Assembly: GCF_003390925.1 (NCBI RefSeq)
Contig: NZ_QUBS01000016.1
Coordinates: 1-64,000, forward strand
Direction of reading: 5' to 3'
DNA: 64,000 nucleotides
DNA from: Trinickia diaoshuihuensis
Lineage (GTDB): Bacteria; Pseudomonadota; Gammaproteobacteria; Burkholderiales; Burkholderiaceae
Both the position numbers and the translations under genes were made by a program. Under the pieces are notes generated by a model. It was given only the letters and a program-made list of their open reading frames with translations. It was not told the DNA's origin and searched no databases. Shown here piece by piece: positions 1 through 8,846 of the stretch. How positions within the stretch are numbered: the stretch's first letter is position 1; every line of letters begins with the position of its first letter.

Positions 1-64
1 CAAGACGATCGGCCGGTTCAGCAGAAACTCGCCGCTTGAAATCGATCGCCGTCAATTTGTTCAT
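1..64 (-). CDS. Possible start of a gene leaving the left edge
   Basis: An ATG on the minus strand at 62-64 opens a frame that stays open to the window edge, giving 21 residues beginning MNKLTAIDFKRR. The upstream bases on that strand contain only a weak purine-rich stretch as ribosome binding site. The fragment is too short to identify. It lies downstream of, and in the same direction as, the transporter gene ending at 177, with a candidate terminator between them. Seen: an open frame with ordinary residues. Inferred: that it is a real gene start. Confidence 0.3.
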   Translation of the reverse strand, partial: MNKLTAIDFKRRVSAEPADRL

Positions 65-129
65 ACACCACTATTGACGTTAGCTCGGGAAACAGCCGCC
101 GGGCACGATTTCAGTTTCGTCGCGGAAAT

Positions 130-163
130 GAAAATAGGCGCCCACCGGGGACGGGGGGCGCCC
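130..163 (-). terminator. Candidate rho-independent terminator of the EamA gene
   Basis: A GC-rich inverted repeat pairs GGCGCCC (137-143) with GGGCGCC (156-162). Read on the minus strand, the stem is followed by TATTTTC. It sits just downstream of the stop codon of the minus-strand transporter gene, where a terminator is expected. The T-run is short and interrupted, so termination is likely but not certain. Confidence 0.5.
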
Positions 164-176
164 GTGCCGAACAGGG

Positions 177-1238
177 CTAATGCGAATGGCGGTGATGGAT
201 GTCCGGGTAGTGCGCATGCGTATGTGTGATGCGCGAATGTCGATGCGGGTGCGTGTGCGGTTCGGTGCCGTCCCATTCGAAGTCGTGCTCGTGCCGATGA
301 TGTTCGTCGTGCCGATGCCGATGCGTGTGCGCCAGCGGTTCGTGCGTATGCGTATGTTCGTGCCGTTCTCGTAGATGCAGCCATACGCCTATCGCCATTA
401 GCGCGCCGGCAATCCAAAAGGCGAGCGGTGGCATGGCGGGCCACAGCGCGAGCGATAGCGCGACACCGAACAGCGGCGCGACGGAGAAATAGGCGCCCGT
501 GCGTGCGGTGCCGAGGTTGCGCAGGGCGATGACGAACAGTACGAGGCTGAGACCGTAGCCCGCGAATCCCGTTGCCATTGCGGCGGCGGTTTCGGTGGCG
601 CCCGGTAGGGCCGCGCCTGCGAAGTGCGCAATGACGAGATTGGCCGGACCCGCGACGAGTCCCTTCAGGCAAGCGATCACCATGGCGTCGTTGGTGGACA
701 CCTTGCGCGTCAGATTGTTGTCGATGGCCCAGCACAGGCAAGCGCCCGCGACCAGCAGCGCGCCGACGGGAATGCCGGCCGTGCCGCCGCTCCACGATAG
801 CAACACGCCCCCCGCCACGATCGCCGCCATGCCGAGGAAAACCTGAACGTCGACGTTTTCGCGGAATATCACCCAAGCAATCACCGCCGTGAAAACGCCT
901 TCGAGGTTGAGTAGCAACGAGGCGGTCGCGGCGGGCGTGCTGGCGAGTCCCAGCATCAAGAGCGCGGGCCCGGCCACGCCCCCAGCGGCGATCGCGCCGG
1001 CAAGCCATGCGATTTCGTTTCTTTGAATACGCGTTGTTTCGTGCTGCGTTTGTTCGGGCCGCGCGATTCGCCGCGCGAGGATCGTGAGGCCGAGGCCGAC
1101 TCCGCTTCCCAGATAAAAGAGCCCCGCCAGCATGAAGGGCGATAGCGTGCCCAGCAATAGTTTGGCTAGCGGCGTGGTTGCTCCGAATAGGGCGGCGGCA
1201 AGGAGAGCGGTAAAGGCAGCGTTGAGTCTGGGTTGCAT
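177..1238 (-). CDS. EamA/DMT-family transporter with histidine-rich C-terminal tail
   Basis: A 353-residue integral membrane protein of the drug/metabolite transporter superfamily. About ten hydrophobic helices in two EamA halves fill residues 1-285, with the N-terminal LLAAALFGATTPLAK typical of the family. The last 66 residues are hydrophilic and hold about 24 histidines, mostly in HTH and HRH runs, which would be a cytoplasmic metal-binding tail. The start was placed at the ATG at 1238 because the longer open frame upstream encodes a charged, non-family extension. The substrate cannot be read from sequence; the tail suggests a link to divalent metal ions such as nickel, cobalt or zinc. That would suit the P1B-type ATPase 2.5 kb away, but this is inference. 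It is transcribed divergently from the MFS gene across 143 bases. Confidence 0.85.
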   Translation of the reverse strand: MQPRLNAAFTALLAAALFGATTPLAKLLLGTLSPFMLAGLFYLGSGVGLGLTILARRIARPEQTQHETTRIQRNEIAWLAGAIAAGGVAGPALLMLGLASTPAATASLLLNLEGVFTAVIAWVIFRENVDVQVFLGMAAIVAGGVLLSWSGGTAGIPVGALLVAGACLCWAIDNNLTRKVSTNDAMVIACLKGLVAGPANLVIAHFAGAALPGATETAAAMATGFAGYGLSLVLFVIALRNLGTARTGAYFSVAPLFGVALSLALWPAMPPLAFWIAGALMAIGVWLHLRERHEHTHTHEPLAHTHRHRHDEHHRHEHDFEWDGTEPHTHPHRHSRITHTHAHYPDIHHRHSH

Positions 1239-1381
1239 GGTGTGTAGACGGCATCGATCCGATTCGGTACATTGCGACGGCTGTCGTCCGCCGTCAAGCG
1301 CGGACGAGTAGGGGAACCGTCCTTGCGATCGCGACGATCGATGGCGTCCTATCAAAAGCGTTCTCGAAAGCTGGGAGGCGA

Positions 1382-2584
1382 ATGAGTAGCGATTCCCGCG
1401 CCGGCGTGCTGCGGCAGATTCCTCGCAGCGTGTGGGTGCTCGGTTGTGTCAGCCTGCTGATGGACGTTTCGTCCGAAATGATCCACAGCTTGTTGCCGAT
1501 GTTTCTCATGGCGAGTCTCGGCGCGAGCGCCGCCACCATCGGCGTGATAGAAGGCGTGGCCGAGGCGACGGCGCCCATCGTCAAGCTGTTTTCGGGCGTG
1601 CTCAGCGACTATTTGCGTAACCGTAAATGGCTGGCCGTGACGGGCTACGCGCTGGGTGCGCTCAGCAAACCGTTCTTCGCGATCGCGCCGACGATCGGCG
1701 TGGTGGCGGCCGCCCGTATCGCCGATCGCGTGGGGAAAGGGATACGCGGCGCGCCGCGCGATGCGTTGGTTGCCGACGTCACGCCCTCGCATCTGCGCGG
1801 CGCCGCGTTCGGATTGCGCCAGTCGCTCGATACGGTCGGCGCTTTTCTCGGGCCGCTGCTCGGCGTCGCGGTGATGCTGGCCTGGCGCGACAATTTCCGG
1901 CTCGCCTTCTGGCTGGCGCTGATCCCTGGTTTGCTCGCCGTCGCCGTTTTGGCGATGGGGATCAGCGAGCCGCGGCATGAAGGCGAGCACCGTCGGGGCA
2001 ATCCCATTCGCTGGCACAGCATCAAGCGGTTGAGCCGTTCGTATTGGTGGGTCGTCGCCGTTGGCGCCTCGTTTTCGCTCGCGCGTTTCAGCGAAGCATT
2101 CCTCGTTCTACGTGCGATGAAAAGCGGCGTACCCATCGCGCTGGTCCCGCTCGTCATGGTCGCGATGAATATCGTCTACGCGTTGTCAGCCTATCCGTTC
2201 GGCAAGCTCTCCGATCAGATGAGCCACAACCGATTGCTGGTTGGGGGGCTACTGGTGCTCGTCGCATCCGACATCGTATTGGCGCATGGCGCTCATTGGG
2301 CGCTCGTGATCGTCGGCGTGGCGCTTTGGGGGCTGCACATGGGCATGACGCAAGGCTTGCTCGCGGCAATGGTGGCGCAAACCGCGCCGGCTGACCTGCG
2401 CGGGACCGCGTTCGGTTTTTTCAATCTGCTCGGCGGCTTGGTGACGGTGGCTTCGAGCGTGATCGCCGGCGCGTTGTGGGACCATGCCGGCGTGCAAGCA
2501 ACGTTTTATGCGGGCGCGGGGTTCGGTGTGCTTACGTTACTGCTGCTCGCGATGGCCGGTTCGATTCGTGCGGCGAGGCGCTGA
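1382..2584 (+). CDS. MFS transporter
   Basis: A 400-residue major facilitator superfamily protein with twelve predicted membrane helices. The loop between helices 2 and 3 carries a motif-A-like stretch (GVLSDYLRNRKW), repeated as FGKLSDQMSHNR in the second half, and GKGIRGAPRDAL follows helix 4. The ATG at 1382 is preceded by GGGAGGCG, a good ribosome binding site. The family exports or imports small solutes by proton exchange in the inner membrane; the substrate is not identifiable here. The gene is divergent from the EamA transporter and converges on the universal stress protein gene, 46 bases apart. Confidence 0.9.
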   Translation: MSSDSRAGVLRQIPRSVWVLGCVSLLMDVSSEMIHSLLPMFLMASLGASAATIGVIEGVAEATAPIVKLFSGVLSDYLRNRKWLAVTGYALGALSKPFFAIAPTIGVVAAARIADRVGKGIRGAPRDALVADVTPSHLRGAAFGLRQSLDTVGAFLGPLLGVAVMLAWRDNFRLAFWLALIPGLLAVAVLAMGISEPRHEGEHRRGNPIRWHSIKRLSRSYWWVVAVGASFSLARFSEAFLVLRAMKSGVPIALVPLVMVAMNIVYALSAYPFGKLSDQMSHNRLLVGGLLVLVASDIVLAHGAHWALVIVGVALWGLHMGMTQGLLAAMVAQTAPADLRGTAFGFFNLLGGLVTVASSVIAGALWDHAGVQATFYAGAGFGVLTLLLLAMAGSIRAARR

Positions 2585-2630
2585 TTTCGATGCACCCGCG
2601 CGTACGGTCGCGCAGCTAACGCCTTTTAAC

Positions 2631-3587
2631 TCAGCCTGCATCGGCTTGGGTATGGACCAGCAACAGCGGTAGGTCGGTCAAGCGCGCCACCCGTTCGGCC
2701 ACGCTGCCGAGTATCCAGCGCGAAGGGCCGCGCCGGCCGTGCGTGCCCATCACCAACAGATCGGCTCGCCAATCATGCGCCTCGCGCACGATCGCATGCG
2801 CCACGTCGTCGCTCGTGCGCTTCGTCTCGACAAGCGCCGTACTCGCTTGACCGCACCGGTCGGCGACTAGCGGTTCTACCGCCGCGAGCACACGCGTGCC
2901 CTCTTCGACGAAAGCATTCTCGAGCACGTCGATCGGGACGAAGTCGCCTAGGCGCACTGCGCGATCGATGACATAGATCGCTCGGCCTGCCGTGGTATGC
3001 GTCGCGAATTGCAGGCCTTTGCGCAGCGCTTCGGTCGCTTGCGAACTCGCATCGACGGCAAACAGGATGCGCCCTGGCGAGAGGAGGGCATCGGTTCGGT
3101 ATGCCACCGGCACGATCAGGACAGGACATTGAGCAAGACTGGCCAGAGGCGTCGATACGGAGCCCTCGATCCATCGCAGCAATCCATGATGCTGCCGGGC
3201 GCCGACGACGAGCAATTGAGCCTGCCAATTTCGCGCGGCATCCATCAGCGCGTGCGTGACGTCGCTCCCGTGCTTGGAAAGGTCGATCGCTTCCGTTTCG
3301 ATCTGAAAGCCGCTGTCCGCCAACGCGGCATAAGCCCTCGTCAGGGCCTCGTTCGCGTCGCGCAGCAACTCCTCGTGAGCGGATGCCAGCACTTCGCTCG
3401 CAAACGCCCCCATCGGCATCAGCGTGCGGGGGTTTTCGGCGACGCTGACCAAGCGGACGCGACCGCCCGGCGCGATCATGCCTTTGGCGTAGACGAGCGC
3501 ATGCTCCGATGCTGTCGTCGAATCGACGGCGATGAGGACCCGATCGGGTAGGGCGCTGGCGGACCGGCCAGGAATCGATTCGCTCAT
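2631..3587 (-). CDS. Universal stress protein, tandem UspA domains
   Basis: A 318-residue soluble protein made of two UspA domains (about residues 12-160 and 168-312). Both end in the ATP-binding signature of the family: GARQHHGLLRWIEGS in the first domain and GTHGRRGPSRWILGS in the second. Tandem Usp proteins of this size are common in oxygen- or stress-regulated clusters of Burkholderia and Pseudomonas. The ATG at 3587 has GAGGGAC upstream. The gene is divergent from the P-type ATPase, and the 250-base gap holds two FNR-like boxes, so low-oxygen induction of both genes is a reasonable inference. Confidence 0.92.
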   Translation of the reverse strand: MSESIPGRSASALPDRVLIAVDSTTASEHALVYAKGMIAPGGRVRLVSVAENPRTLMPMGAFASEVLASAHEELLRDANEALTRAYAALADSGFQIETEAIDLSKHGSDVTHALMDAARNWQAQLLVVGARQHHGLLRWIEGSVSTPLASLAQCPVLIVPVAYRTDALLSPGRILFAVDASSQATEALRKGLQFATHTTAGRAIYVIDRAVRLGDFVPIDVLENAFVEEGTRVLAAVEPLVADRCGQASTALVETKRTSDDVAHAIVREAHDWRADLLVMGTHGRRGPSRWILGSVAERVARLTDLPLLLVHTQADAG

Positions 3588-3655
3588 GATTCGTCCCTCG
3601 TGTGCATGTTTCGATATTCGTAGACCTATTGTGTTGGCGGGATAGGTCGAAGCGT

Positions 3656-3669
3656 TTGACCGAAATCAA
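3656..3669. promoter_or_regulatory. FNR/ANR-like box in the usp/ATPase divergent region
   Basis: TTGAC-CGAA-ATCAA matches the FNR/ANR/CRP-family consensus TTGAT-N4-ATCAA with one mismatch. Its centre is about 75 bases upstream of the usp start and about 175 bases upstream of the ATPase start. Tandem Usp genes are often FNR-regulated, so the site fits its neighbour. Assignment is by pattern and context only. Confidence 0.55.
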
Positions 3670-3720
3670 TGTCGATACGGCTTGGGCAATGCGACGGCGC
3701 GGTGGTGCCCTGTATTACCT

Positions 3721-3734
3721 TTGTTGCAGATCAA
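3721..3734. promoter_or_regulatory. Second FNR/ANR-like box, nearer the ATPase start
   Basis: TTGTT-GCAG-ATCAA again differs from TTGAT-N4-ATCAA at one position. It lies about 110 bases before the favoured ATPase start at 3838, or about 40 bases before the alternative ATG at 3769. A pair of boxes in one divergent region is more suggestive than either alone, but chance cannot be excluded. Confidence 0.4.
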
Positions 3735-3837
3735 TGCGGGTCCGGCACGTACTCGTAGCATTGAAGCGATGCCCGGAAACCCTCCTTCGTTATCGGATGA
3801 TTCGACGCACGATTGTCGCTCGAACGCCCCCTACGCC

Positions 3838-6131
3838 ATGTCGCGTGCGATTCGCTACATCGACTTCGCCTTGCTGATCGTGTCGGCGGCAACGCTGATC
3901 GCCGGGGGCGCGTGCATGGCCTTCCGAGCGACGTCGCTAGCCGGTATTTTTTGGTTCTCCGGGGCGGCGGCTATCTGGGCAGCGTTGACGGTTGTTATCG
4001 GTCAAGGTCTGGTAAAGCGCCAGGCGGGCGTCGACGTTCTGGCGTGGCTCGCGATCGGGCTTGCGCTCATGCTCGGCGAGACGTTGGCCGCCGCCGTCAT
4101 CGCGCTCATGGTGGCCAGTGGCCGCGCACTCGAAGCCTACGCCGGAAGCCGCGCGCGGCGCGAGATGACGGCATTGCTCAGCCGCGCGCCGCGCCAAGCC
4201 ACGCGGCTGGAGCATGGCGAATGGTATTCGGTCGCTCTCGATGCAGTACGCCCCGGCGATCGGCTTCTCGTGCGCAGCGGCGAACTCGTCGCCGTCGATG
4301 GCGTGCTGGCGGGCGTAGCCGAGTTGGACGAAGCCACGCTGACTGGCAGTCCGCGATCGTGCGGCGTCGCGCTGGCGAGGCCGTCCGCAGCGGCGTGCTC
4401 AACGCGGGCGTGCCGTTCGAGATGGTCGCGTCGGCGCTGGCGGCCGATAGCACCTTCGCCGCAATCGTGCGCATGGTGCAAGCGGCCCAGCGCGAACGCA
4501 GTCCCGCCGCGCGACTGGCCGATCGGTACGCGGTGTTTTTCGTGCTGCTCTCGTTGGCGCTGGCCGGTGCAAGCTGGTTGGCGACCGGCCACCTTTCACG
4601 CGCGCTGGCCGTGCTCGTGGTGGCCACGCCCTGTCCTCTCATTCTGGCCGTGCCCGTTGCGATCGTATCGGGCATGTCGAGTTGCGCGAAGCGCGGCATC
4701 CTCGTCAAGGGCGGCGGTGCGCTCGAACGGCTCGCGCAGGCGTCCATTCTATTTTTCGACAAGACCGGTACGCTCACGAAGGGGCACGCGCGTTTGGTTG
4801 CGATCGAATGCGGTCCCGGCGCCACGGAGGAGACTGTCCTGCGCTATGCCGCCTCGCTCGCGCAGGCGTCGGGACATGTCATCTCCGAAGCGTTGACGAT
4901 CGCGGCCCGCGAGCGCGGCGTGCGCTTGGTCGCGCCCTCGGCGGTTGTGGAGACGGCGGGGGCGGGCTTGATGGGGCAGGTCGAGGGGCGGACGGTAGCG
5001 ATCGGCGGCTACCCGTACGTTTGCGCAGCCACCGGCAGCCCACCGTGGAGCGCGGCCGTGCTGCGCAATTTGCGCTACGAAGGACAGGCAGCGGTATTCG
5101 TCGGCGTCGATGGCGCGATGATAGGCGCCGTCCGGATGGCGGACCAGCTTCGCTTGGAGACGCCCAGCGCGCTGCGGCTGCTCAGGCGCGAGGGAATCGA
5201 GCGGCTCGTGATGCTGACGGGAGATCGTCCCGATATCGCCGAAACCGTCGGCGCGTTGTTGAACGTGACCGAGGTACGGGCCCAGCAAACGCCGGCCGAC
5301 AAGCTCGCCGCGATCGAGGCAGCCCGGCATGACGGCGTGGTCATCATGGTCGGCGACGGCGTGAACGATGCCCCCGCGTTGGCTGCTGCCGATGTCGGCG
5401 TTGCCATGGGGGCGCGCGGCGCCGCGGCGTCGTCCGAGGCTGCCGATGTCGTCTTGCTCGTCGATCGGCTCGATCGTTTGCCGGATGCGCTGCGCATTTC
5501 GCGACGAGCCCGGCGCATCGCGATGCAAAGCGTCGTCGCGGGGATGGCGATGTCCGTCGCGGCGATGATCGTGGCGGCAGTCGGTTGGCTGCCGCCGATT
5601 GCCGGTGCGATTACGCAGGAGTTCATCGATGTGGCGGTCATCGTCAATGCGCTGCGCGCATTGCGGACGAATGCGCGCGCGGCTGCCGGTTTGCTCGCGC
5701 GCGAGGAGGCGGATAGGTTGAAGCAAGAACATTTGCGGCTCGCCCCCGTTATCGCTCGGATCAGGGCATTGGCCGACGAGCTTCCGCGCATGCCCAGGAC
5801 ATCGGTGGCCGAAGCGCTCGCGAGGATGAACGCATCGCTGACTCGGGAATTGCTGCCCCACGAACGGCGCGACGACGCGCGCGTCTATCCCGGCTTGGCG
5901 CGCTTGTTGGGTGGAGACGACCCGATGGCGGCCATGAGCGGCATGCATCGGGAAATATTTCGGATCGTGCGCTTGCTCGGCCACATGACCGCGGATCTGC
6001 CGCCCGAAGGACCCGACGCCGACGGCGTGGCGGAATTTCAGCGCCTACTGTATGGCCTCGACGCGATCGTCCGGCTTCATTGCGAGCAAGAGGAGGAACT
6101 GTTCCACGTGTTATCGGCGGCGGCCGATTGA
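3838..6131 (+). pseudogene. P1B-type (P1B-5-like) metal ATPase with C-terminal hemerythrin-like domain, frameshifted
   Basis: Two overlapping frames together encode one heavy-metal P-type ATPase. The first frame (3838 to 4347) carries the first membrane helices and the actuator domain up to DEATLTGS. The second frame (about 4348 to 6131) continues with the rest. Restoring one missing G between 4347 and 4348 gives the conserved LTGES and a continuous 764-residue protein. Visible features are the metal-site motif TPCP (about residues 264-267), the phosphorylated Asp in DKTGT (about 308) and GDGVNDAPAL. A C-terminal His/Glu-rich helical domain (about 620-764, with HERRD, GMHREIF and HCEQEEELFH) resembles hemerythrin. 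TPC plus hemerythrin defines the P1B-5 group, linked to nickel or iron export. There is no N-terminal HMA domain. The start could instead be 3769. As written the gene would give a truncated, inactive product unless the shift is a sequencing error. Confidence 0.82.
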
Positions 6132-7537
6132 GGCGCCGCCTTCTCGTTCGCGCGACGCAGCGAGACGATCACGGTCAAGCCCGCGCCGCCCATGCCGGGC
6201 TCGAACGTCAGCCGCCCGTTGAAGTAGCTCACGATTCGCCTGACGATCGATAGCCCAAGGCCGCTGCCCGGCGTGGCCGCATTGACGCCGCGATAAAAGC
6301 GATCGGCGAGGCGCGACATTTCCGACGCGGCCACGCCTTGGCCGTCGTCTCGAATGACTAGGCTCACGGCGTCGCCGTCGTCGAACAGGGCGATGTGGAC
6401 GTGCCCGAGCGGCTTGCCGTACTTGATCGAATTGTCGATGAGATTGTCGAGCAAGATGCCGATGAGAAACGGCTCCGCTTGCAAGGTGTGGGCACGCCCG
6501 TCGGTGAACGAGATCTCGATCTGCTTGTGCCGAGCCCGCTCGGCATGGCGCGTGATGGCCTCGAGCACGAGCGTATCGAGCACGACCGGCACCGTCGCGA
6601 TGCGATCGGTTTCGTCGAGCCGAGCGAGCAGCAGCAACTGTTCCGCGAGGCGCGTGCTGCGGTCCACGCCTTGTACGACACGCTGTATCGCGAGCGTTCG
6701 TTGCGAGGCATCGTCGGCGGCGAGCGCTACCTGCGCTTGTACCTTGATGGCCGCGAGCGGTGTTTTGAGTTCGTGCGCCGCGTCGGACGTGAACGCCCGC
6801 TCGCGCGCGATCGATTGCTTGAGCCGTGCGATCAATTGATCGATCGCATCGACGAGGGGGCGCGCCTCGGCCGGTACATGCTCGATGTCGATGGGCGCGA
6901 ACGTCGTTCCATCGCGTGCGCGGATCGTCTCCGAAAGCGTGCGCAGCGGTGCGAGCGATCGTCCGATGGCGAGCCATACGAGCAGTGCGAGCGCCGGCAG
7001 TGCAAACAGCAACGGTCGGCTCACTTGGAGTGCGGCCCCGCGCGCCAGGTCGCTCTGCGAATTCGAAGTTTCCATGACCTGAATCAAGCGGCCCGTGGCC
7101 GCGTCGCGCAGTGTTTCGATCCGCCATACCGTGCTTGCAAGCGTTGCCGAGCGCGGCCCGTCGCTCTCGTTCGGCGGCGATACGGTCGGGCCTAGCGCGG
7201 CGAGCGCGGGACTGGCCGCAATCGTGCGGCCTTTGGCATCCTTCACTTCGATAAGCAGTTCACGCGGCGCGACGTCGCTATCGACGGCGCCCGAAGCCAA
7301 TTCGTCGGGGCCGGGCAATTCGATGCGTGCATCGATGTGCGAACGCGAAAGCCGGACCAACTCGTCGTCGCTCAACAGGGCGACGAGCTTGGCGTATTCC
7401 ACGAGCCGGGCATCTTGCCAGCGCTGAACTTCGTCCGATGCGTGGCGAAACGTCGAAACGAGCGTCACGCCCCACACGAGCGCGACGCTGAACAGCACCA
7501 TCAGCGATAGCCGGCGGCGGATGGAGCCTTGTCTCAT
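6077..7537 (-). CDS. Sensor histidine kinase (QseC/TctE-like)
   Basis: A 486-residue membrane sensor kinase. It has an N-terminal helix (about 10-28), a periplasmic region of about 135 residues, a second helix (about 170-190), a HAMP-like linker, and the H-box SDAAHELKTPLAAIK carrying the phosphorylated histidine. The catalytic domain follows with DNLIDNSIKYG (N-box), VIRDDGQGV (G1) and SGLGLSIV (G2). Its last residues are encoded inside the convergent ATPase gene, a 55-base overlap. The ATG at 7537 overlaps the stop of the upstream response regulator in an ATGA junction, so the two are translationally coupled partners. The ligand is unknown. Confidence 0.93.
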   Translation of the reverse strand: MRQGSIRRRLSLMVLFSVALVWGVTLVSTFRHASDEVQRWQDARLVEYAKLVALLSDDELVRLSRSHIDARIELPGPDELASGAVDSDVAPRELLIEVKDAKGRTIAASPALAALGPTVSPPNESDGPRSATLASTVWRIETLRDAATGRLIQVMETSNSQSDLARGAALQVSRPLLFALPALALLVWLAIGRSLAPLRTLSETIRARDGTTFAPIDIEHVPAEARPLVDAIDQLIARLKQSIARERAFTSDAAHELKTPLAAIKVQAQVALAADDASQRTLAIQRVVQGVDRSTRLAEQLLLLARLDETDRIATVPVVLDTLVLEAITRHAERARHKQIEISFTDGRAHTLQAEPFLIGILLDNLIDNSIKYGKPLGHVHIALFDDGDAVSLVIRDDGQGVAASEMSRLADRFYRGVNAATPGSGLGLSIVRRIVSYFNGRLTFEPGMGGAGLTVIVSLRRANEKAAPQSAAADNTWNSSSSCSQ

Positions 7538-8193
7538 GGCTTTTCGATCATATAGCCGACGCCTCGCACGGTGGTGATGAGTTCCTGGCCGAGCTTTCTA
7601 CGCAGCTTGGACATATGAACTTCGATGGCGTTGCTTTCGATCTCTTCTTGCCAGCCGTAAAGGCTGTCCTCGAGGTCGGCTCGCGATTGGGGAATGCCCT
7701 GGTGCGTGATGAGCTGCACTAACACGGCCCATTCCCGGGACGTCAGATGCACGCGCGTATCGCCGCGCATGACGCTGCGCGCGATCAAATCGATCGAGAG
7801 ATCGCGCCAGACGATCGTCTCGACGCTGCGCCCCTGCGAGCGGCGGACCAACGCGCGGCAGCGCGCGAGCAATTCCGTCAGATCGAACGGTTTGCCGAGA
7901 TAGTCGTCGGCGCCGGCGTCGAGGCCGCGCACGCGGTCGGCGATGGTCCCGCGCGCGGTGAGGACCAGCACCGGCACATCGTTGCGGGCGTCGCGCAGCG
8001 CTTTGAGCAGCTCGCCCCCGGAGCGGCCCGGCAAACCGAGGTCGAGCACGACCAGCGCGTATTGATTCGTGGCGAGCGCGAGGTCGGCTTCTCTGCCGTC
8101 ACGTGCCCAATCCACGGCGTAGCCCGCTTGACGAAGGCTGATTTCGACGCCTGAACCGATTAGTTCGTCGTCCTCAACAAGAAGAATTCTCAT
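7534..8193 (-). CDS. OmpR/PhoB-family response regulator (QseB-like)
   Basis: A 219-residue two-component regulator. The receiver domain begins MRILLVEDDE, with the acidic pair near residues 8-9, the phospho-acceptor Asp51 in VVLDLGLPG and a conserved Lys in GKPFDLTELL. The C-terminal winged helix ends with KLRRKLGQELITTVRGVGYMI, typical of OmpR-type DNA binding. The ATG at 8193 was preferred to a TTG two codons upstream because it matches the usual family start. It is the first gene of a two-gene operon with the adjacent kinase. Targets are unknown; neighbouring metal transport genes are possible but unproven. Confidence 0.94.
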   Translation of the reverse strand: MRILLVEDDELIGSGVEISLRQAGYAVDWARDGREADLALATNQYALVVLDLGLPGRSGGELLKALRDARNDVPVLVLTARGTIADRVRGLDAGADDYLGKPFDLTELLARCRALVRRSQGRSVETIVWRDLSIDLIARSVMRGDTRVHLTSREWAVLVQLITHQGIPQSRADLEDSLYGWQEEIESNAIEVHMSKLRRKLGQELITTVRGVGYMIEKP

Positions 8194-8432
8194 GTGCAAT
8201 GACTAGCGGCAGCGCGGTGCGCCTTGGTGATTTCGATGCGGCGAATCGCACGGCAGTTTAAACGAGAAGCTCCCCACATACCGCCATATTCTCGATTTCT
8301 TCAGCATTTCTTAAGCTCGAAAGGATACGATGATCCGCCTCGATCATCTGCGTCGGTGCGACGCGATTCGTGCGGGCCTTCGAAACGTTTGCGCGGCTGC
8401 TTCTTACGCCGTCGAAAACAGCCGGAGTTTAC

Positions 8433-8798
8433 ATGGAGCCTTCGATGATCGGCCGCGTGCGTGCGAATTTGCTGGTCGCCGCGCTTGCGGCCTCGCTCGT
8501 TCAGATTTCCTCACTGCTTTCCATCTTGCTGTTCCGGGTGCCCGAACGCGTCTTCGTTTCCGAGGCGTTCAGGCTTGAAGCCATGTCGTTCGTCGTCTGC
8601 ATGGTGATCGCGGCGCACATTTTCGCCAATGCGGCATTTCACGCGGCGCAAAAGAACGGACATCTGACCGTTTGGGGAGGAAGGCGCGGCGCCGTGTCGC
8701 TTTCGCCGCGCTGCCCACACCTTTCCCTGGTCGTGCTTCATTTGCGTTTCGTTAGTCGACGTATCGTGTTTCTGGATGATTTCGCCGGTGGCGTTTAA
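8433..8798 (+). CDS. Small putative membrane protein of unknown function
   Basis: A 121-residue frame starting at an ATG with CCGGAG nine bases upstream. Two hydrophobic stretches (about residues 12-33 and 50-68) suggest membrane helices. The last 45 residues look less protein-like and may reflect a late frame change or a true but unusual tail. No family was recognised. It stands alone between the response regulator (divergent) and the ATP-grasp gene. Confidence 0.4.
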   Translation: MEPSMIGRVRANLLVAALAASLVQISSLLSILLFRVPERVFVSEAFRLEAMSFVVCMVIAAHIFANAAFHAAQKNGHLTVWGGRRGAVSLSPRCPHLSLVVLHLRFVSRRIVFLDDFAGGV

Positions 8799-8846
8799 AT
8801 CCGATTTTAGTGTTCACGGTTGGACGATAAAAAGGAGGAGCGACTC

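Noticed and set aside
180-374. Plus-strand Met/Arg/Val-rich short frame over the His-rich tail
   Set aside because: It is the reverse complement of the His codons (ATG/GTG repeats), not an independent gene.
61-1272. 403-residue frame overlapping the EamA transporter on the same strand
   Set aside because: Arg-rich alternative frame; the other frame has membrane helices and family motifs.
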